Assembly: GCA_963514095.1 (NCBI GenBank)
Contig: OY741282.1
Location: 20,309,102-20,373,101, forward strand
DNA: 64,000 nt
Source: Eutrigla gurnardus
Lineage: Eukaryota; Chordata; Actinopteri; Perciformes; Triglidae
Direction: 5' to 3'
Shown here: in pieces, positions 29,763-41,498 of the stretch
Layout: the number at the start of each line of letters is the position of its first letter
How positions within the stretch are numbered: position 1 is the stretch's first letter
Program-made: the position numbers and the translations under genes
The notes under the pieces: model-generated
Databases searched by the model: none
Seen by the model: the letters and a program-made list of their open reading frames with translations, nothing else
What the model was told of the DNA's origin: nothing

Positions 29763-32239
29763 AGCAGAGTCTCCACCTGCTGGCAGAGACGTACACTGTC
29801 ACTACGGCAACAATACTCACATTAGAAAAGACAAAGTCCCGCCCCTTCCTGTGTCTCCAATGGGACCTCATTTCTTGAAAACTATGAACGGTAGTTAACG
29901 GTGAGACCAATAATGTTTTGGTCCCGTTTGAGTTGTACAGCGTCCAGACGACAGCAGGAGAATCTCAAAGGCTTTCAGGACACAGCGACACACAAAGTTA
30001 CCGCTCCAGTTAAAATATTTCAACTGACTCAAATACGCATTTAGTCCTTGTGTTAATCTTTGAGCTTTTCTTCATAGATACCTTTAGCTTCAATGCTAAC
30101 ATTTTATTCACATTGTAAATAGCTCAGACGTTAATGTCCAACATGAAGCCGTAGGGATGAATCCCTGTTGTCGTTAAACACCGTTGTCGTCCTGTCGTAG
30201 GGAGTTAGACCATGTCCATGTGTTTTTGTTTGTTTCTTTTGTTATCAGATTAGCTCGAACTCCAGTCAGGAAGTTACATTGTTACGTTTATTGCTTTGGC
30301 CTTTTGTTCGACATGAACTTCCAACAAAGTCTCACAGCAATTAGTGAAATAGTCATGGAATTGTAATCTAGTCATTTGTATACATGGACATTAATTTTTT
30401 TTCCTGGCATTCAGCAAACTGTTTGTACATTCAGTTGGGTCGACATTATGCCACAAAACCAATGTTAGTGTATGTTTTAATTTAATTGCAAATGTCGGAG
30501 GTAAAGGATTTATTTGTCCGTTTTTTCTCCTTCTCAATAATAAGTTTATTTGAAAACAGGGAGAGTGCACATTAATAACATTGCTGTAAATGCTCCAGAA
30601 TTAGCCAAGAGCCTTTTTTCATCTGTAGTCCCTAGACAGATGTTGAAGTCACCCTAAAAACAGAACAGAATATGAAATATGAAAACTAAGATTAAAATGA
30701 CAAAGTCACTGTTCATATCAATATTTGAAGCTGATCAACTCATGACAAGGAAATCTGCAAAAAATGCACAGCAGTTATCAACATGACAAAATAACATATA
30801 TAACATCAATCAGAAAACATCATTCAAGACATCCCCAAAACATGCAGCACAAAAACTCATGTCGCAAGACAGATAAATGAGAAGTTTCTGAGATGCAACG
30901 CTGAACATCTGGAGGCAACATTCATGCAGCGATTGGTCGGTCACACTCCAGAGCTGTAGACATGGTTCAATGAGAAGGGATGAGCTGTTGGCTGGAGGAC
31001 GAGGACCCACCTGTCCAGACTCATCCAGGTGAGACGCACATTAAATATACATATACTCCTAGTGAACGCGTGTTAGAACATCTTAAAATTGTCTGTTTCT
31101 TTTTTAAATACATATCAATGCACTTCCAAATGTAAACTTTGAGGTAATGAACCCTCAAGTTATTAATAATAACATACAGGTTTGACACATTTTGACCCAG
31201 GGAGGTAGAACTCTGAATGTGGGTAGTTACTGTCTTTTTCACCGTTGTTGACAAGAAGACATTTTTTACTTTGTCTTTGAACTAACAGATCCATGTCACC
31301 CAATCAACATGAAGAGAGGTGGACTACGAGTACCATGGGGACGAGAGCCGAGGACCTTATTGAGGACTACCATGCAACTATTATCTTCATTGGTCATTCA
31401 TCAACGCTCATGATAAGCTACTCAGTTTATTATGTCAAGTTGGTGGTGGACTTTGGGCCGAATTATGCAACATAGAAACGAGTTTTAATAATCTATAGTT
31501 GAATTAGAATTCCTCAACTTCTGTTATTGCATTAAAAACTGAATTTGAATCACATATGTTGAATTTGTATGGTAATAGTTGTTTTTTACAATCTTTTTTT
31601 GTCTTTACAGTTTATTAGGCGACATGTAATTCTGTAGTATATTTTTATTTACTGTATTTCACAGTAAAAATACGAAAGTTCTGCTTTTTAATCAGCTAAT
31701 TGTACTTAAAGTATCCACAGTAAAAGTACACAGTGTTGTACTATAATACATGATATGCTTAGATTATTCTTACTGATGCATTCAGGTGAAAGCTGTATTT
31801 TACAGCTTCAGTACATTTACTGCAGTAAAGACTGAACATTGTCACATTCTTGTATGTTTGAAATATCAAAAACTGTCACTTACCAAACTGTTCACATGTA
31901 GGAGAGACGACAGGACGATGTGTAGCAGATCTAAGACACCAGGAAGTAACCAGGGATCAGAGTCTATTCATCACCATGGCAACATAATCTTTTGGATATG
32001 ATATATGGCACCAATCACACACAAGGGCAATCAAAGGCCTTCACAGAACAAAAAAGAATACAGTAAAGGTAAAACTATTTACCATGAAAGTGTAACAGAA
32101 ATACAGACAAGAAGTCCACAAGATTAAAAAAGGAGGAGTGAGAACAGTGGAAATACATCAAAATGGTAAGAAAATATTAACAGATAAATAACACAGTAAA
32201 AACTAGATTCCTTAAAGCAAACCAGCAGTGGAAGACCTG
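29763..32239. other. Upstream region of the NLR, no gene seen
   Basis: Non-coding. Near 30540-30720 the sequence with AACAGGGAGAGTGCACATTA and CATCTGTAGTCCCTAGACAG resembles a common fish interspersed repeat (LINE- or SINE-derived). Open frames at 30184-30366, 30810-31010 and 31293-31475 have no recognisable domain. Confidence 0.5.
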
Positions 32240-32923
32240 AGGGCTCCGCCGGGTTCACACCCTGATACCAGCATTCTGGATTAACTGCAGTGGTCGAATA
32301 GATTTTTTCAGGAGACCTGTAAAGATACCATTACAGTGGTCGAGTCTACTACAAATAAATGCATGAAGAAGTTTCTCAAGGTCGTGCTGGGACATCATTA
32401 CTTAATTCTTGCAATATTTTTAAGGTGATAGCAGACAGTTATTTGAACATTCTTGATGTGTTTGTTGAAGTCAAGGTCAGAATGTAGAACTATACCAAGA
32501 TTTCTGACTTGGTCTTTAGTCTCCAGTTAGAGATTCAAGGTGTGACACATCCAGTCATTAATGTGTTAAATGCAGGTAAAAATTGAGTCTAGTGGGTCAT
32601 AATTACCAGTTAATAAAGCTATAGAGGTCTGTGTATCGTCAGCGTTATATTGTGCTTCTGCATAATTTGATCTATTGGCAGCATGTAGTGATTGAACAAG
32701 GCCCAAGGATTGACCCCTGGGGAGCTCCACGTCATTTTTGTTCACTCAGATATATGGTTAACAATAGATACAATGTAGTCTCTGTCAAGTACGATTCAAA
32801 CCAGTTTAGGACTGTGCCAGATAGCCCCACCCATGTTTCCAGAATGCCTAGTATGCCGTGGTCTACTGTATCAAACGCAGCACTACGGTCCAGTACAACT
32901 AGAACGAAGATTTTGCTGCAATC
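32240..32923 (-). mobile_element. L2/Rex1-type LINE relic (reverse transcriptase fragment)
   Basis: Minus strand. The 5' part reads VLVVLDRSAAFDTVDHGIL, the conserved RT block LDLSAAFDTVDH of CR1/L2-clade LINEs; further on come a GAPQGSILG block with frameshift, an ADDTQ-like block, and the downstream region with SDLDFNKHIKNVQ. Several frameshifts and stops show it is dead. The 5' end is cut off at about 32924, where other sequence begins. Confidence 0.75.
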
Positions 32924-33465
32924 TGTCATGATCCGCGTCTGTCGGTTAAGTTACCATTTTTTGTACTGTCTTCATTGTCGTCTCGTCTTTTATTTTGAAG
33001 TAACTGTGTTCCCTCTCGTTTCAGGCATTTTTACTTCCTGCCCCTGTTTCCGCTGTCTGTGATGTCCCGCCCTCTCCCTGATTGTTTCACCTGTTTCCCA
33101 TTACCTCGTGTGTATATGTTGTCAGCGTCTCCCCTTGTCCTGTGCCAGTTCGTTATGTCCCGTCATATCAACCAGTGTTCTTGTTCCCTTGTTATCTCGT
33201 TCACGACTCCTACTGACGGTTTGTTCTGTTGCTACTTTGTTTCTAGATCCTTTTGCTTGTTTGTTACTTTGTTAAGTCAGCCTTGTTGTGTTTCCTCCTC
33301 GATACCCTTTTCTAGCTTAGCCTCCTTATTTTGTACTTTGTATTTAGACTCGAATCCCCTGTAAATAGTATTGATATTTGTTTCCTGCCAATTTTATAAA
33401 TATAATGACTTGATCATCTCAAATGAGGTTTCTTGTTTCCATTCATCTCATATCAACTTCCAACA
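32924..33465 (+). repeat. Possible solo LTR cutting the LINE relic
   Basis: From TGTCATGATCCGCGTCTGTC to about CATATCAACTTCCAACA. The LINE homology stops exactly at the TG. The inside has the pyrimidine-rich style (TGTCCCGCCCTCTCCCTGAT, CCTCGTGTGTATATG) seen in fish gypsy LTRs. No target duplication is visible and the right end is uncertain. Confidence 0.35.
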
Positions 33466-33924
33466 TGTGAAGTTTGTACATCGGTTGTAGACTCAACTCA
33501 AGTTGGATTCATGATGTTTGCCAAACGTGTTATTGTTTTGTTGTTTTTTAAAAATGTGAAGTAGAATTTGAGCTGCTGGTCTCTCAGTTCCATACTACTG
33601 TACTTTAAAGCAGATTTTAGAATGGAGTTCATTCAGAAAAGTTACACATCTGTTACAAAATGCATATAATTCACTATTTCCATTCCAGATGTCATTTATT
33701 CAATAGGTTTCATGTGTGTCATTCAGCGTGTTGGGTTTGTCAGTGATGTGGTTTAAAGCTAAAGTAAACTGGGAGGATCCTTGATATCAGTCATATTACA
33801 CTCTGCTCCTGTTTTGAAAAGTGCCCCACTATATTCTTATCCTAGTTATTAGTGTGAAGCAAAGAAGGAACAGCTGATGTCAGTTTCTCGTTCTTCTTCT
33901 TTGTGTTTTCATCCTGACCCACAG
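33466..33924. other. Spacer before the KLHL10-like exon
   Basis: No BTB-coding exon and no repeat recognised. It ends in a good splice acceptor (TGACCCACAG at 33915-33924). Confidence 0.5.
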
Positions 33925-34408
33925 AGCTCTCTTCCAACGCTGGTCTTCTTCAGAGAGGAACGTCTTCAACATCCCCGGCCTGACTCCTGACATGATGCAG
34001 CTCCTCATCGACTTTGCATACACCGGCTCCGTTTCAGTGACGGAGGACAACGTTCAGGAGCTGCTTCTAGCAGCCGATCAGTTTAATGTGAAGGGCGTCG
34101 TTCAAAAGTGCTGCGACTTCCTGGAGAGCCAGCTCTGCCCAGAGAACTGCATCGGCATCTTCCAGTTCACCGCCGTCTGCTTCTGCCCCGAACTGCACCG
34201 CCAGGCCTACAGCTTAATCGTCGACCACTTTGAGGAGCTCGTTTTCACTGAAGAGTTCCCGCAGCTCTCTGTGCAGCAACTCAGCGCCATCCTGAACAGA
34301 GACGACCTCAGAGTGAGAGACGAGAGGACTGTGTATGAGGCCGTCCTCCGCTGGATCGCCAGCTCACTGGAGGAAAGGAGAGACCACATCGCTGTGCTCT
34401 TGTCTAAG
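33925..34408 (+). CDS. klhl10: KLHL10-like exon (end of BTB, BACK domain)
   Basis: A 484-bp exon between acceptor CCACAG and donor GTAGGA. It reads ALFQRWSSSERNVFNIPG, DMMQLLIDFAYTGSVSVTED and AADQFNVKGVVQKCCDFL (end of BTB and 3-box), then CPENCIGIFQFTAVCFCPEL and onward (BACK domain) to HIAVLLSKV. KLHL10 is a testis-expressed adaptor that recruits substrates to CUL3 ubiquitin ligase. The wording NIPG-x-x-PDMM and NCIGI fits KLHL10 better than other KLHL proteins I know. The earlier BTB exon and the later kelch exons are not in the window; the next 29 kb are mobile DNA. So it is a part of a gene stretched by insertions, or an orphan exon. No stop or shift is seen inside. Confidence 0.8.
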
Positions 34409-35127
34409 GTAGGATGACTTCCTGTCACATGATTAGTTGATGATTGTTGATGATGTTTATGATAGTGTTCCTGTGGAGTCTGTGGAGGCAGGACGTTCTG
34501 TTTAACACCATCCACCATGTTTATTACAGTGTTTTTAAAAATGTAAATAATAAATAATAAACTTCTTTCTGTATCAAACTGCTACTGACAGATTGTGTGA
34601 ACTTTTAGTTTTATACCATGTGAAGGTGAATTTTATAAGGTAGTCAAACTAAAAAATGAAACTGTTGGCTCTTATCTGCTAAATGTGTATTGTTTATTGT
34701 TTATTGTATTCTTTGGATCCCCATTAGTCTACATAATGATGCAGACTATTCTTCCTGGGGTCCACATAAAATCAAGCACAACAGTACAGTGTTTGTAAAA
34801 AAAAAAAAAAAAAAAATTACATGAAATCATTTATCCTAAACAAGATTATAAAAATGCATATTAAGTAATACAATGTGAATAAGTTAACACGATCAAGAGG
34901 ATGATTACATGATTATCAAATAGTTACATGATTATAGACATGACATAATCAGCATATCTTATCAGCATTCCAGCATATCTTATTCTTACTTATTGTAAGT
35001 CACTTTGGACAAAAGCGTCTGCTAAATGACCTAAATGTAAATGTAATATCTAAGAGTGTGATATGCTTCTATGGTATTTGGCATTTTGAGATTTAAAAAG
35101 CCACCAAGGTTTTCATTTTTTGCTTTT
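34409..35127. other. Repeat-rich spacer
   Basis: At 34700-34796 a fish interspersed repeat (TTTGGATCCCCATTAGTCTA, TCTTCCTGGGGTCCACATAA) ends in an A21 run at 34797-34817. At about 34980-35045 the tail GTAAGTCACTTTGGACAAAA-GCGTCTGCTAAATGA is the well-known 3' end of fish LINE/SINE families. No coding sequence. Confidence 0.65.
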
Positions 35128-35405
35128 TCAAAGACCTTTCTTTGTGAAGTGGGCGATGGCGGCGTCATAAAGTTTCTCCTTTGATTTGAGCTCCAAAAGA
35201 AGTCCTTTCTCTATGGACATCAGTGCCAAAGCTCCCAGGCGATCCTGTCCAGTACTGTTCCTGGCGTGCGTCTTGATGCGACAAACAGAACTGCATGTCA
35301 TACTCCTTATTCTGCAAGATCCCAAAGAGCACGTCGGAGTAGGCGAACACGGAGTTGAATGTGGCGAGGAGAAAGCAGAACTCGAAGCCCGTCAGCAGTG
35401 CAGTG
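35128..35405 (-). pseudogene. ZMYM1-like hAT transposase, 3' part
   Basis: Minus strand. Reads TALLTGFEFCFLLATFNSVF, SDVLFGILQNKEYDMQFC and then, in another frame, RLGALALMSIEKGLLLELKS with LYDAAIAHFTKK: the C-terminal dimerisation part of the ZMYM1-like hAT transposase family. A frameshift lies near 35250-35290. It continues the gene at 38036-39332; the two are parted by the element at 35406-38027. Confidence 0.8.
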
Positions 35406-35689
35406 TAGGGTTGCACGGTATACCGGTACTAATTTGGTACCGGGGTACTGAGGCATTTAAAACGGTACTATATAGCATTTGGACGGGACCGGTACTTGCA
35501 GCGCCGCCGGCAGCGCCCGCAACAGCGCGGCGAACTCGCCGCGTGACGTCACCGCGTTGTAACTACAGCTGAGAGGACGAGGAGCGAGCCGCAGCTTGGG
35601 GAGATAAAAGGAAAAAGCAAGCAAGCCGGAGGAAACAGTTAGCAAGTTAGCAAGCAGCGTGGACTGGAGCAACAAACGGAGCAAAGCTT

Positions 35690-35713
35690 GGAGAGAGAGA
35701 GACGTTGGAGAGA

Positions 35714-35770
<57 letters not shown>
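35690..35770. repeat. (GA)n microsatellite
   Basis: A long AG/GA run, with interruptions near 35702-35718, inside the hAT element. Confidence 0.95.
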
Positions 35771-35773
<3 letters not shown>

Positions 35774-35780
35774 TACGGAG

Positions 35781-35985
35781 AGGAGAATGGCTGCTGCACC
35801 CGTCACCACGCCGCAACTTGTGGACAAACCAGCGCCGTGAAGTGCGATATAGCCGTACTTTAGCTAAAAACAAATGCGCAAAGCGAGGCAGTTAACGCCG
35901 ATGCACCACTGTGTAAACGATGTTTAAAAACATGCTAGCTAACGGCGGAAACACCTCCGACTTAAAGGACAAGCACCCAGACCTG
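35781..35985 (+). pseudogene. BED-finger hAT transposase N terminus, relic
   Basis: Short pieces in shifting frames resemble the start of ZBED-like hAT transposases: MAAAPVTTPQLV, then ADAPLCKRC (first cysteines of the BED finger) and DLKDKHPDL, the last split by the Harbinger insertion at 35986. Stops and shifts make it non-coding. Confidence 0.5.
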
Positions 35986-37684
35986 GGCCCTCATTTATAA
36001 AACTGTGCGTAGGATCCTTACTAAAAGTGTACGTACGCCAAAAAGCCAAAGTTTGCGTGCGCCAAAAAAAAATCTGATTTATAAAACTGTGCGCACGCAA
36101 GCTGTACGCAATGTTCCCTTTATAAATCACAGGATCACCTACAAGTGTGCGTACCTGAATCCCGCCCTGTACACGCCCACATTTTACTATGTTAATGAGC
36201 CGGCATGCAATCGTTTCCGTGTGGTGAATCACGGCGACAGGTCAGAAAAATAGCGAAGAAACGTTACTTTTCAGAAACGGAGAAAGAGACACTTGTTGGG
36301 GAGGTGGAGGCCCGGACAATAATTTAATTTAGTGGCCACAGCAGCGGGATCACGAATAAAAAGACGCAGTGCGAGTGGCAACACATCGCTGCTGCTGTCA
36401 ACGGCGTCAGTGGGACGGAGCGGACGGTGATCTGAAGGTAAATGACATCTTTCCGCTCCTAACATAGATTTAATGTATAGCTAGAGTATTTGAGGAAGTT
36501 TGATTTTGATGTGACGTTGACGGGGATCGTGTCCGAAAAGGAGGGAGACACAGACGCGACTGAGACCAGAGGGATAAGGGTGAACAGATTTTAAACTTTT
36601 ATTGTATATATAACAAAACGTTAAATAGTTTCTGTCCTTCCAGAGTCTGCAGCGTGTGGCGTAGAGGAGAGTGACGGTGAGGAGGGTGATGTGAGGAGGG
36701 TGACGGTGACGGGCCCTCGGCACAGCGTCCGGGTCCGGCGCAAAGCAGCAGCGCACCCCGGGGCGCATGGCACATCAAGCGGTCGGGTGCTCACTAATGC
36801 CGTCTTGCAACTTCAGCTTGACACAATCACCGCCATCAACAACGTTGCAGATGAGCTACGGCAAACGCGCACTGTGATTAATAGAAGAATACGTTTACAA
36901 TGAACATTGATTGTTGTCTTCTTTATATTACAAACGCATAACATCCTCACGGATTCTTGCGCCCTGTTGATAACCCTCCAGTCGGTCAGTGGGACGTGGC
37001 TCGGGGTCATCGATAAATTTGCGCTCTCCACGCTCCACGACTGAGCGCGCACGAGCGTGCCACTCATTATAGCGCATTTCCTCTGCGCTCTGGTGGTTTA
37101 AAAACGAGGATAAGTGTAACAATTATGCGATGGCTTAATGGCTGTATGTATGTGCGTTGATGATATATGTACATAAATAAGGAGAATATTTAGTTATTCC
37201 CGCTGTGTTCTACAGTGATCTAATGGAAGGTATTTATTGTATACTGTATTACATGCATTTGGGCCGTCTCCTCCTCCTGCGGTGACAGCGCTGATTCAAT
37301 ATTTCAAAATGATTTTGATTTAAGATACAAGTCAGATTTTAAAAGAAGGTGTTAATATGAAAAAAACTATCACTCATTAAAAGCGTCAAAAACATTGCTG
37401 GAGTTCCTCATGATAACGCAGATCTAACGTATGATATGGAGTGTAATTAAATGTGTGCGAGTCATCAAAAATATATAGTTTATATAGTTTAGTCACGTTT
37501 ACTGCTGATTCCCTTCCAGTCTCCAGAATGTGCGTACCGGTACGCATGCCTCAGAGTTTGCTTACGAGTACGCACACTTTCCCGTCAAGTTTGGTTTTTA
37601 TAGATCACAACATTTGCGTGGAAAGTGGCGTGCGCATGTTTCCAGCCCCGTTTTGTGCGTACGCAAGCTTTATAAATGAGGGCC
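35986..37684. mobile_element. PIF/Harbinger element nested in the hAT element
   Basis: Inverted ends GGCCCTCATTTATAAA at 35986-36001 and 37669-37684, with CTG on both sides (35983-35985, 37685-37687); CWG or TWA is the known target duplication of PIF/Harbinger. The restored hAT reading CCAGACCTGCAC agrees with a single CTG. Subterminal parts rich in GTGCGTACGC are also inverted. Inside are pieces of a Myb/SANT (NAIF1-like) protein; no transposase is seen. Confidence 0.88.
36240..36903 (+). pseudogene. Harbinger Myb/SANT (NAIF1-like) protein, relic
   Basis: 36250-36430 reads KRYFSETEKETLVGEVEA and, in a shifted frame, KKTQCEWQHIAAAVNGVSGT: a Myb/SANT-like trihelix domain as in NAIF1 and Harbinger DNA-binding proteins. 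36780-36903 reads RVLTNAVLQLQLDTITAINN then VADELRQTRTVINRRIRLQ, the C-terminal helix region of the same family. The two parts are separated by non-matching sequence (intron or decay). Confidence 0.6.
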
Positions 37685-38035
37685 CTGCACACTGAGCTCA
37701 GGGAACGACAGGTCATTTAAACTCATGAAAAAAACAAAAGTAGCTCTGGAAGAAAAAAAATAGAGCTGGTTTATTTATATTATTGTATTTTATATTACAT
37801 TATTGTATTTATATTTTCACATTTTTAAAATTGTGTGCATTAGAAAAGCTTTTCTTTGTGGTATTTTATTTTATTTGCTGATTAATATGTTATTGTTCTA
37901 AGATTTTCTATTAAAATAAAGTCAGTAATGACATTTTTTACATTCACTTTTTATTTGAAAAAGTATCGAAAAGTACCGAAACACATGTTGGTACCGGTAC
38001 CAAAATGTTGGTATCGTGACAACACTAGTGCAGTG

Positions 38036-39332
38036 TATCCATCAGCGCTGTGTACAGCATCATCATCAAAATCATTGTGGTTGTCAACAATGAATTCAAA
38101 GAGCTCCAAGAGTTCTTCTCTCTGCTCATACACAGTGCAAACCAAACGTGATGAAAAGTTCCACCGTGTTGGAGTCACTCTAGGCAGGCTTCACTGGCAT
38201 ATTTCATCCAGGAGTTTCGTGCGTTTGGCTGACCTTGTGAAAAAGGCTGCGAGGCCACTTAGGTGGGAGAAAAACACTTTGCACTCTTTGATTTTGGCAG
38301 CACTTTGAGACATGACGAGGTTCAGAGAGTGCGCATAACAGTGAACGAAGAGAGCTTGTGGTATTTTTTCTTTGACTTTAGCTTGGACCCCATTCAGTCC
38401 AGAGGCCATGACTGCAGCTCCATCGTAACACTGGGCAATTACCTTATTGGTGCAGGGCAGGCACAGTCCTCCAGAAAGTCCAAAACTTGACGAGCTATGG
38501 CTTCTGCGCGCTTATCACCACTGACATCACCAAACTGGAAAAAGCGCTCCTTGACACCACCGTCAGTGGTGTAACGCAGGACATATGACATCTGAGCAGT
38601 GTTACTGACGTCAGTTGTCTCGTCTACCATAACGGAGACAAAAGGCGTGTTCCTCACCTCCTCCCTCATTGCTTCGGTCATTACATCTGCCACCGATTGA
38701 ATCAGGTCATTCTGAATTTTGCTGGAGGTGCCGATGAAAACAGTGGCCGAATCCAGATGACAGCGCAGAGGGCTGTCATACTCCGTCAAAAACTCCAAGT
38801 AGTTCCCCTTGTTTTCGGAATCTTTACTCTCATCATGTCCTCGAAATGCCAGCTCTTGCTTTCCAAGAAATGTGACGACATTGATGAGACGTTTCAGGAT
38901 CTCTCTGTTCTGCCTGACCTTGTTGTTGTGGGCCGTAGTATGATTACGGCGCTGCTCATCTAGCTGAAGATCAACTCTTGTGTCCCCAAAAGTTTGCAGG
39001 TGTGCCGCAGAATCTTGATGTCGGTGGGCTGACTTTGTCAGATTTGTAAGGCTGACAAATCTGCCGCTGACCCAGGTGGATGACTTGTCAGTTGTTAAAA
39101 GTAAGCAACTCCAGCAGTACAGCCTGTTTGTTTTCTTACAGCCCGTCATCCACGGACATCGCTGATAATTTTAGGTCTTGAAATGCCTTTCCACTTTCTT
39201 AACCTTTTCTTTTAATTCCAGTTCTGGAGTTGGTCTTCCGTTTTCTATTATTTGAAGTTTTTCTGTGAAAGGCCGCCTTGAAAAAGGCGATGCTATCAAG
39301 CTAGCCACAACGTCACTCTCATCTTCCGCCAT
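38036..39332 (-). pseudogene. ZMYM1-like hAT transposase, 5' part
   Basis: ATG at 39332 opens MAEDESDVVASLIASPFSRR. An in-frame TAA at about 39174-39176 follows. Then comes a TTF-type zinc finger (CPWMTGCKKTNRLYCWSC), the DDE-type region around PFVSVMVDETTDVSN and SYVLRYTTDGG, a frameshift near 38425-38445, and CYDGAAVMASGLNGVQAKVK with ALFVHCYAHSLNLVM, typical of this family, running on to DDDAVHSADG at 38036. Transposase of the hAT superfamily, often annotated as zinc finger MYM-type protein 1-like. Dead through a stop, at least two frameshifts and the nested insertion. Confidence 0.85.
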
Positions 39333-39398
39333 TTAACTCTGTCTCTCAACCGCTCTCACCACTCTGCAGAGATTCGATGTTTGGACTTCATGAAGGCC

Positions 39399-40155
39399 TA
39401 CGACAGGGTTCCCCAATTAGTTTTCACTGAGGGCCAAATTATGTCCAGGTTGCCATGTCGAGGGCCAAATTGTCTGTTATTTTTTTCATTGGACCACTAA
39501 ACATTGTTTTATGTGCAAATGTTATTATTGTTGCTGCTATTATTTGAAGTATTATGATTGTAATGATTAGTACTACCAGTGGTAGTTGGTTGTAGTAGCA
39601 GATAGTAGTAGTAGTCATAGCCTGTGTTGAGGGACAGATAAAATGTACACTTGAAATAAAATAAGTCCAATATCAACGATTTATTTATTTGAATGCCCCT
39701 GGAGAATATTTTGATCAACAACAAAAAACAACAGCACTACAGCAAGTGGTGCACAAGAGGAAAACAATATTGTATAATAGTGGAGTCTATGATTTTTGTT
39801 TGCAGCGTCTTGCTGTTGTCTTGTAATTTGCAGACGGTCCCTGCGCACTCGCCCGGCTGCACATAGAGATCAATGTTCTCCGTCCAGACCGGAGGACAGC
39901 TTATTTATGTAAAAAATCTGGGTTTTGGTCCTTGTAGCTCGTAGTCTATGATATTACGGTGGGAAAGAGGCATCTTTTGTGTTTGAAAACGTTTCTCTTC
40001 AGATTTATTGATCCCGAATCTGTGAATATATTTTCAACTTTACCGACTCTTTATTTCACCTTATGGCAGGTTATTAGTTAGTCACTGGGTCCGCACGGGC
40101 CGGACACTTTGCTCTTGCGGGCCGGATTTGGCCCGCGGGCCGCTAATTGAACGTA
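39399..40155. mobile_element. hAT-type non-autonomous element, decayed
   Basis: Left part CAGGGTTCCCCAATTAGTTT-TCACTGAGGGCCAAATT and right part GGCCCGCGGGCCGCTAATTG are the ends of a well-known fish hAT family (inverted CAATTAG, GGCC-rich subterminal parts). The right terminus has lost the expected outer bases, and no duplication is seen. Just before it, 39383-39410 (TTCATGAAGGCCTACGACAG) resembles a short LINE RT piece. Confidence 0.5.
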
Positions 40156-41498
40156 ATTGTCAACACATACATACGGACATTTCTTAATTTTTCAACTTTT
40201 AAATATCTCTCTCTGTCTCTTATGTATGTTTGGTAATTTCTAGACTGCTATATTATCAGTTTTGCTTGTGTGTGTATTTTGGGGTGACTGTTTTATTATT
40301 TGGTTTTTATCGCAAACAACAACAACAACAAATAACCATAAAATTTAAAGTAACTAAATGTCAGAAGCACAACACAAATAAACAGTCTCAGCCGGAAAAA
40401 AACAAAATATATTCGAGAGGGAACAGGAGGAAGCAAAAAGCTTATTTAGTCCCGCCCCTTCCTCACAAAATCATATCATATGCAATAAAAATTAAAATAT
40501 TGTCATTCAATAGCCTCAGTTTATTGTTGACTGTTGGCATCCAAGATGATGTCCGCTAATATGTGTAGCACCTTTAACCCTGATTAATGGATACTCACAT
40601 CCCTAGGTTCGGTAGGAGTTAGGTGAATGACTCAAAAAGAGGAGTGGTTTGAACAGGTGATATTTTAATATCGATGAGAAATAAAATAATAAACAAACAA
40701 CTTGGTTGTTCCCTTTTTCAAAATAATAAGGCGCCAGAAAAGAAAAAAAGAAAAGAAAAGAAAAGAGTCCTGGGACACTGAGCACTCCTGCTCAGCGTTC
40801 TTGTGTGTTCCGTTGAGGGGGATCCAATGTGTGTTCTGAGTGTCAATGTCAATTGAGTTTCCTTGTCTTCAGTTTCTTTTATTACTACTACCCGGGTAGG
40901 TGAGAAGTGTGTGTGTATATCTTATCTGCTGTCAATGTGTGAGATTCAGATGATCCGGAGTCGTTGAGGTAGGTAGGTTCTGCAGCTGGCCACACTGCTT
41001 CTCCAACTTTCTCTCTCGCTCTCAGAATCGCTGGGCTGGGCTCGCCATCTCATTCGTCTCGTCCTCAGAAGCGTTGGGCTGGGCTCGCCATCTTGTTTGT
41101 CTCGTTCCCTCTGTTTCTCAGTTCAGACTAGCAAAGAAAAAAAAACAACCTACACAGAAAGTGCATAGGTATAAGAAACTTAATCTGATTCTGTCTATAT
41201 TTCTTATGAGATCTCATCGTTTTCTAGGTTCACCAAAATTTAGGAAATACATTAGAACACATTAAATTAATTATTATGACTTAAAACAATTAGTTTTGAC
41301 CATAAATGAAATCAATTATTCATGAATTATCATGTTAACAATGATATTTTTAACAGACATGTGGAAGAAAAATGTAATAACCTATTAGCCTACTTTTTCT
41401 ATATACTGTGTGTGGAGAAAAATGTAAATACATAAGCTAATCACGCAGCTTTAAATTACTACACATAGACTCGGATGTTCAGATAAGTGGAAAATTAC
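40156..41498. other. Spacer before the retrovirus, no gene seen
   Basis: AT-rich with small simple repeats: (CAA)n at about 40315-40332 and an (AAAAG)-type run near 40737-40768. At 41024-41099 a short sequence with GCTGGGCTGGGCTCGCCATC-type content occurs twice, about 48 bp apart. No gene recognised. Confidence 0.5.

Larger units (their letters stand above)
35406..38027. mobile_element. hAT element inserted in the ZMYM1-like transposase gene
   Basis: Ends TAGGGTTGCACGGTATACCG at 35406 and (reverse complement) TAGTGTTGTCACGATACC at 38027 are imperfect inverted repeats, followed inward by GGTACCGG motifs. It is flanked by the 8-bp duplication GTGCAGTG at 35398-35405 and 38028-38035. After 35780 a decayed N terminus of a BED-finger hAT transposase (ZBED-like) is legible: APLCKRC and, past the nested Harbinger, KHPDLHTELRERQ. 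A (GA)n run fills 35690-35770. Non-autonomous now. Confidence 0.9.

Noticed and set aside
32732..33364. Plus-strand frames over the LINE relic and possible LTR
   Set aside because: The minus strand carries the reverse transcriptase similarity; the plus frames are incidental.
35639..35895. Frames of Leu-Ser or Arg-Glu repeats
   Set aside because: They arise from the (GA)n microsatellite.
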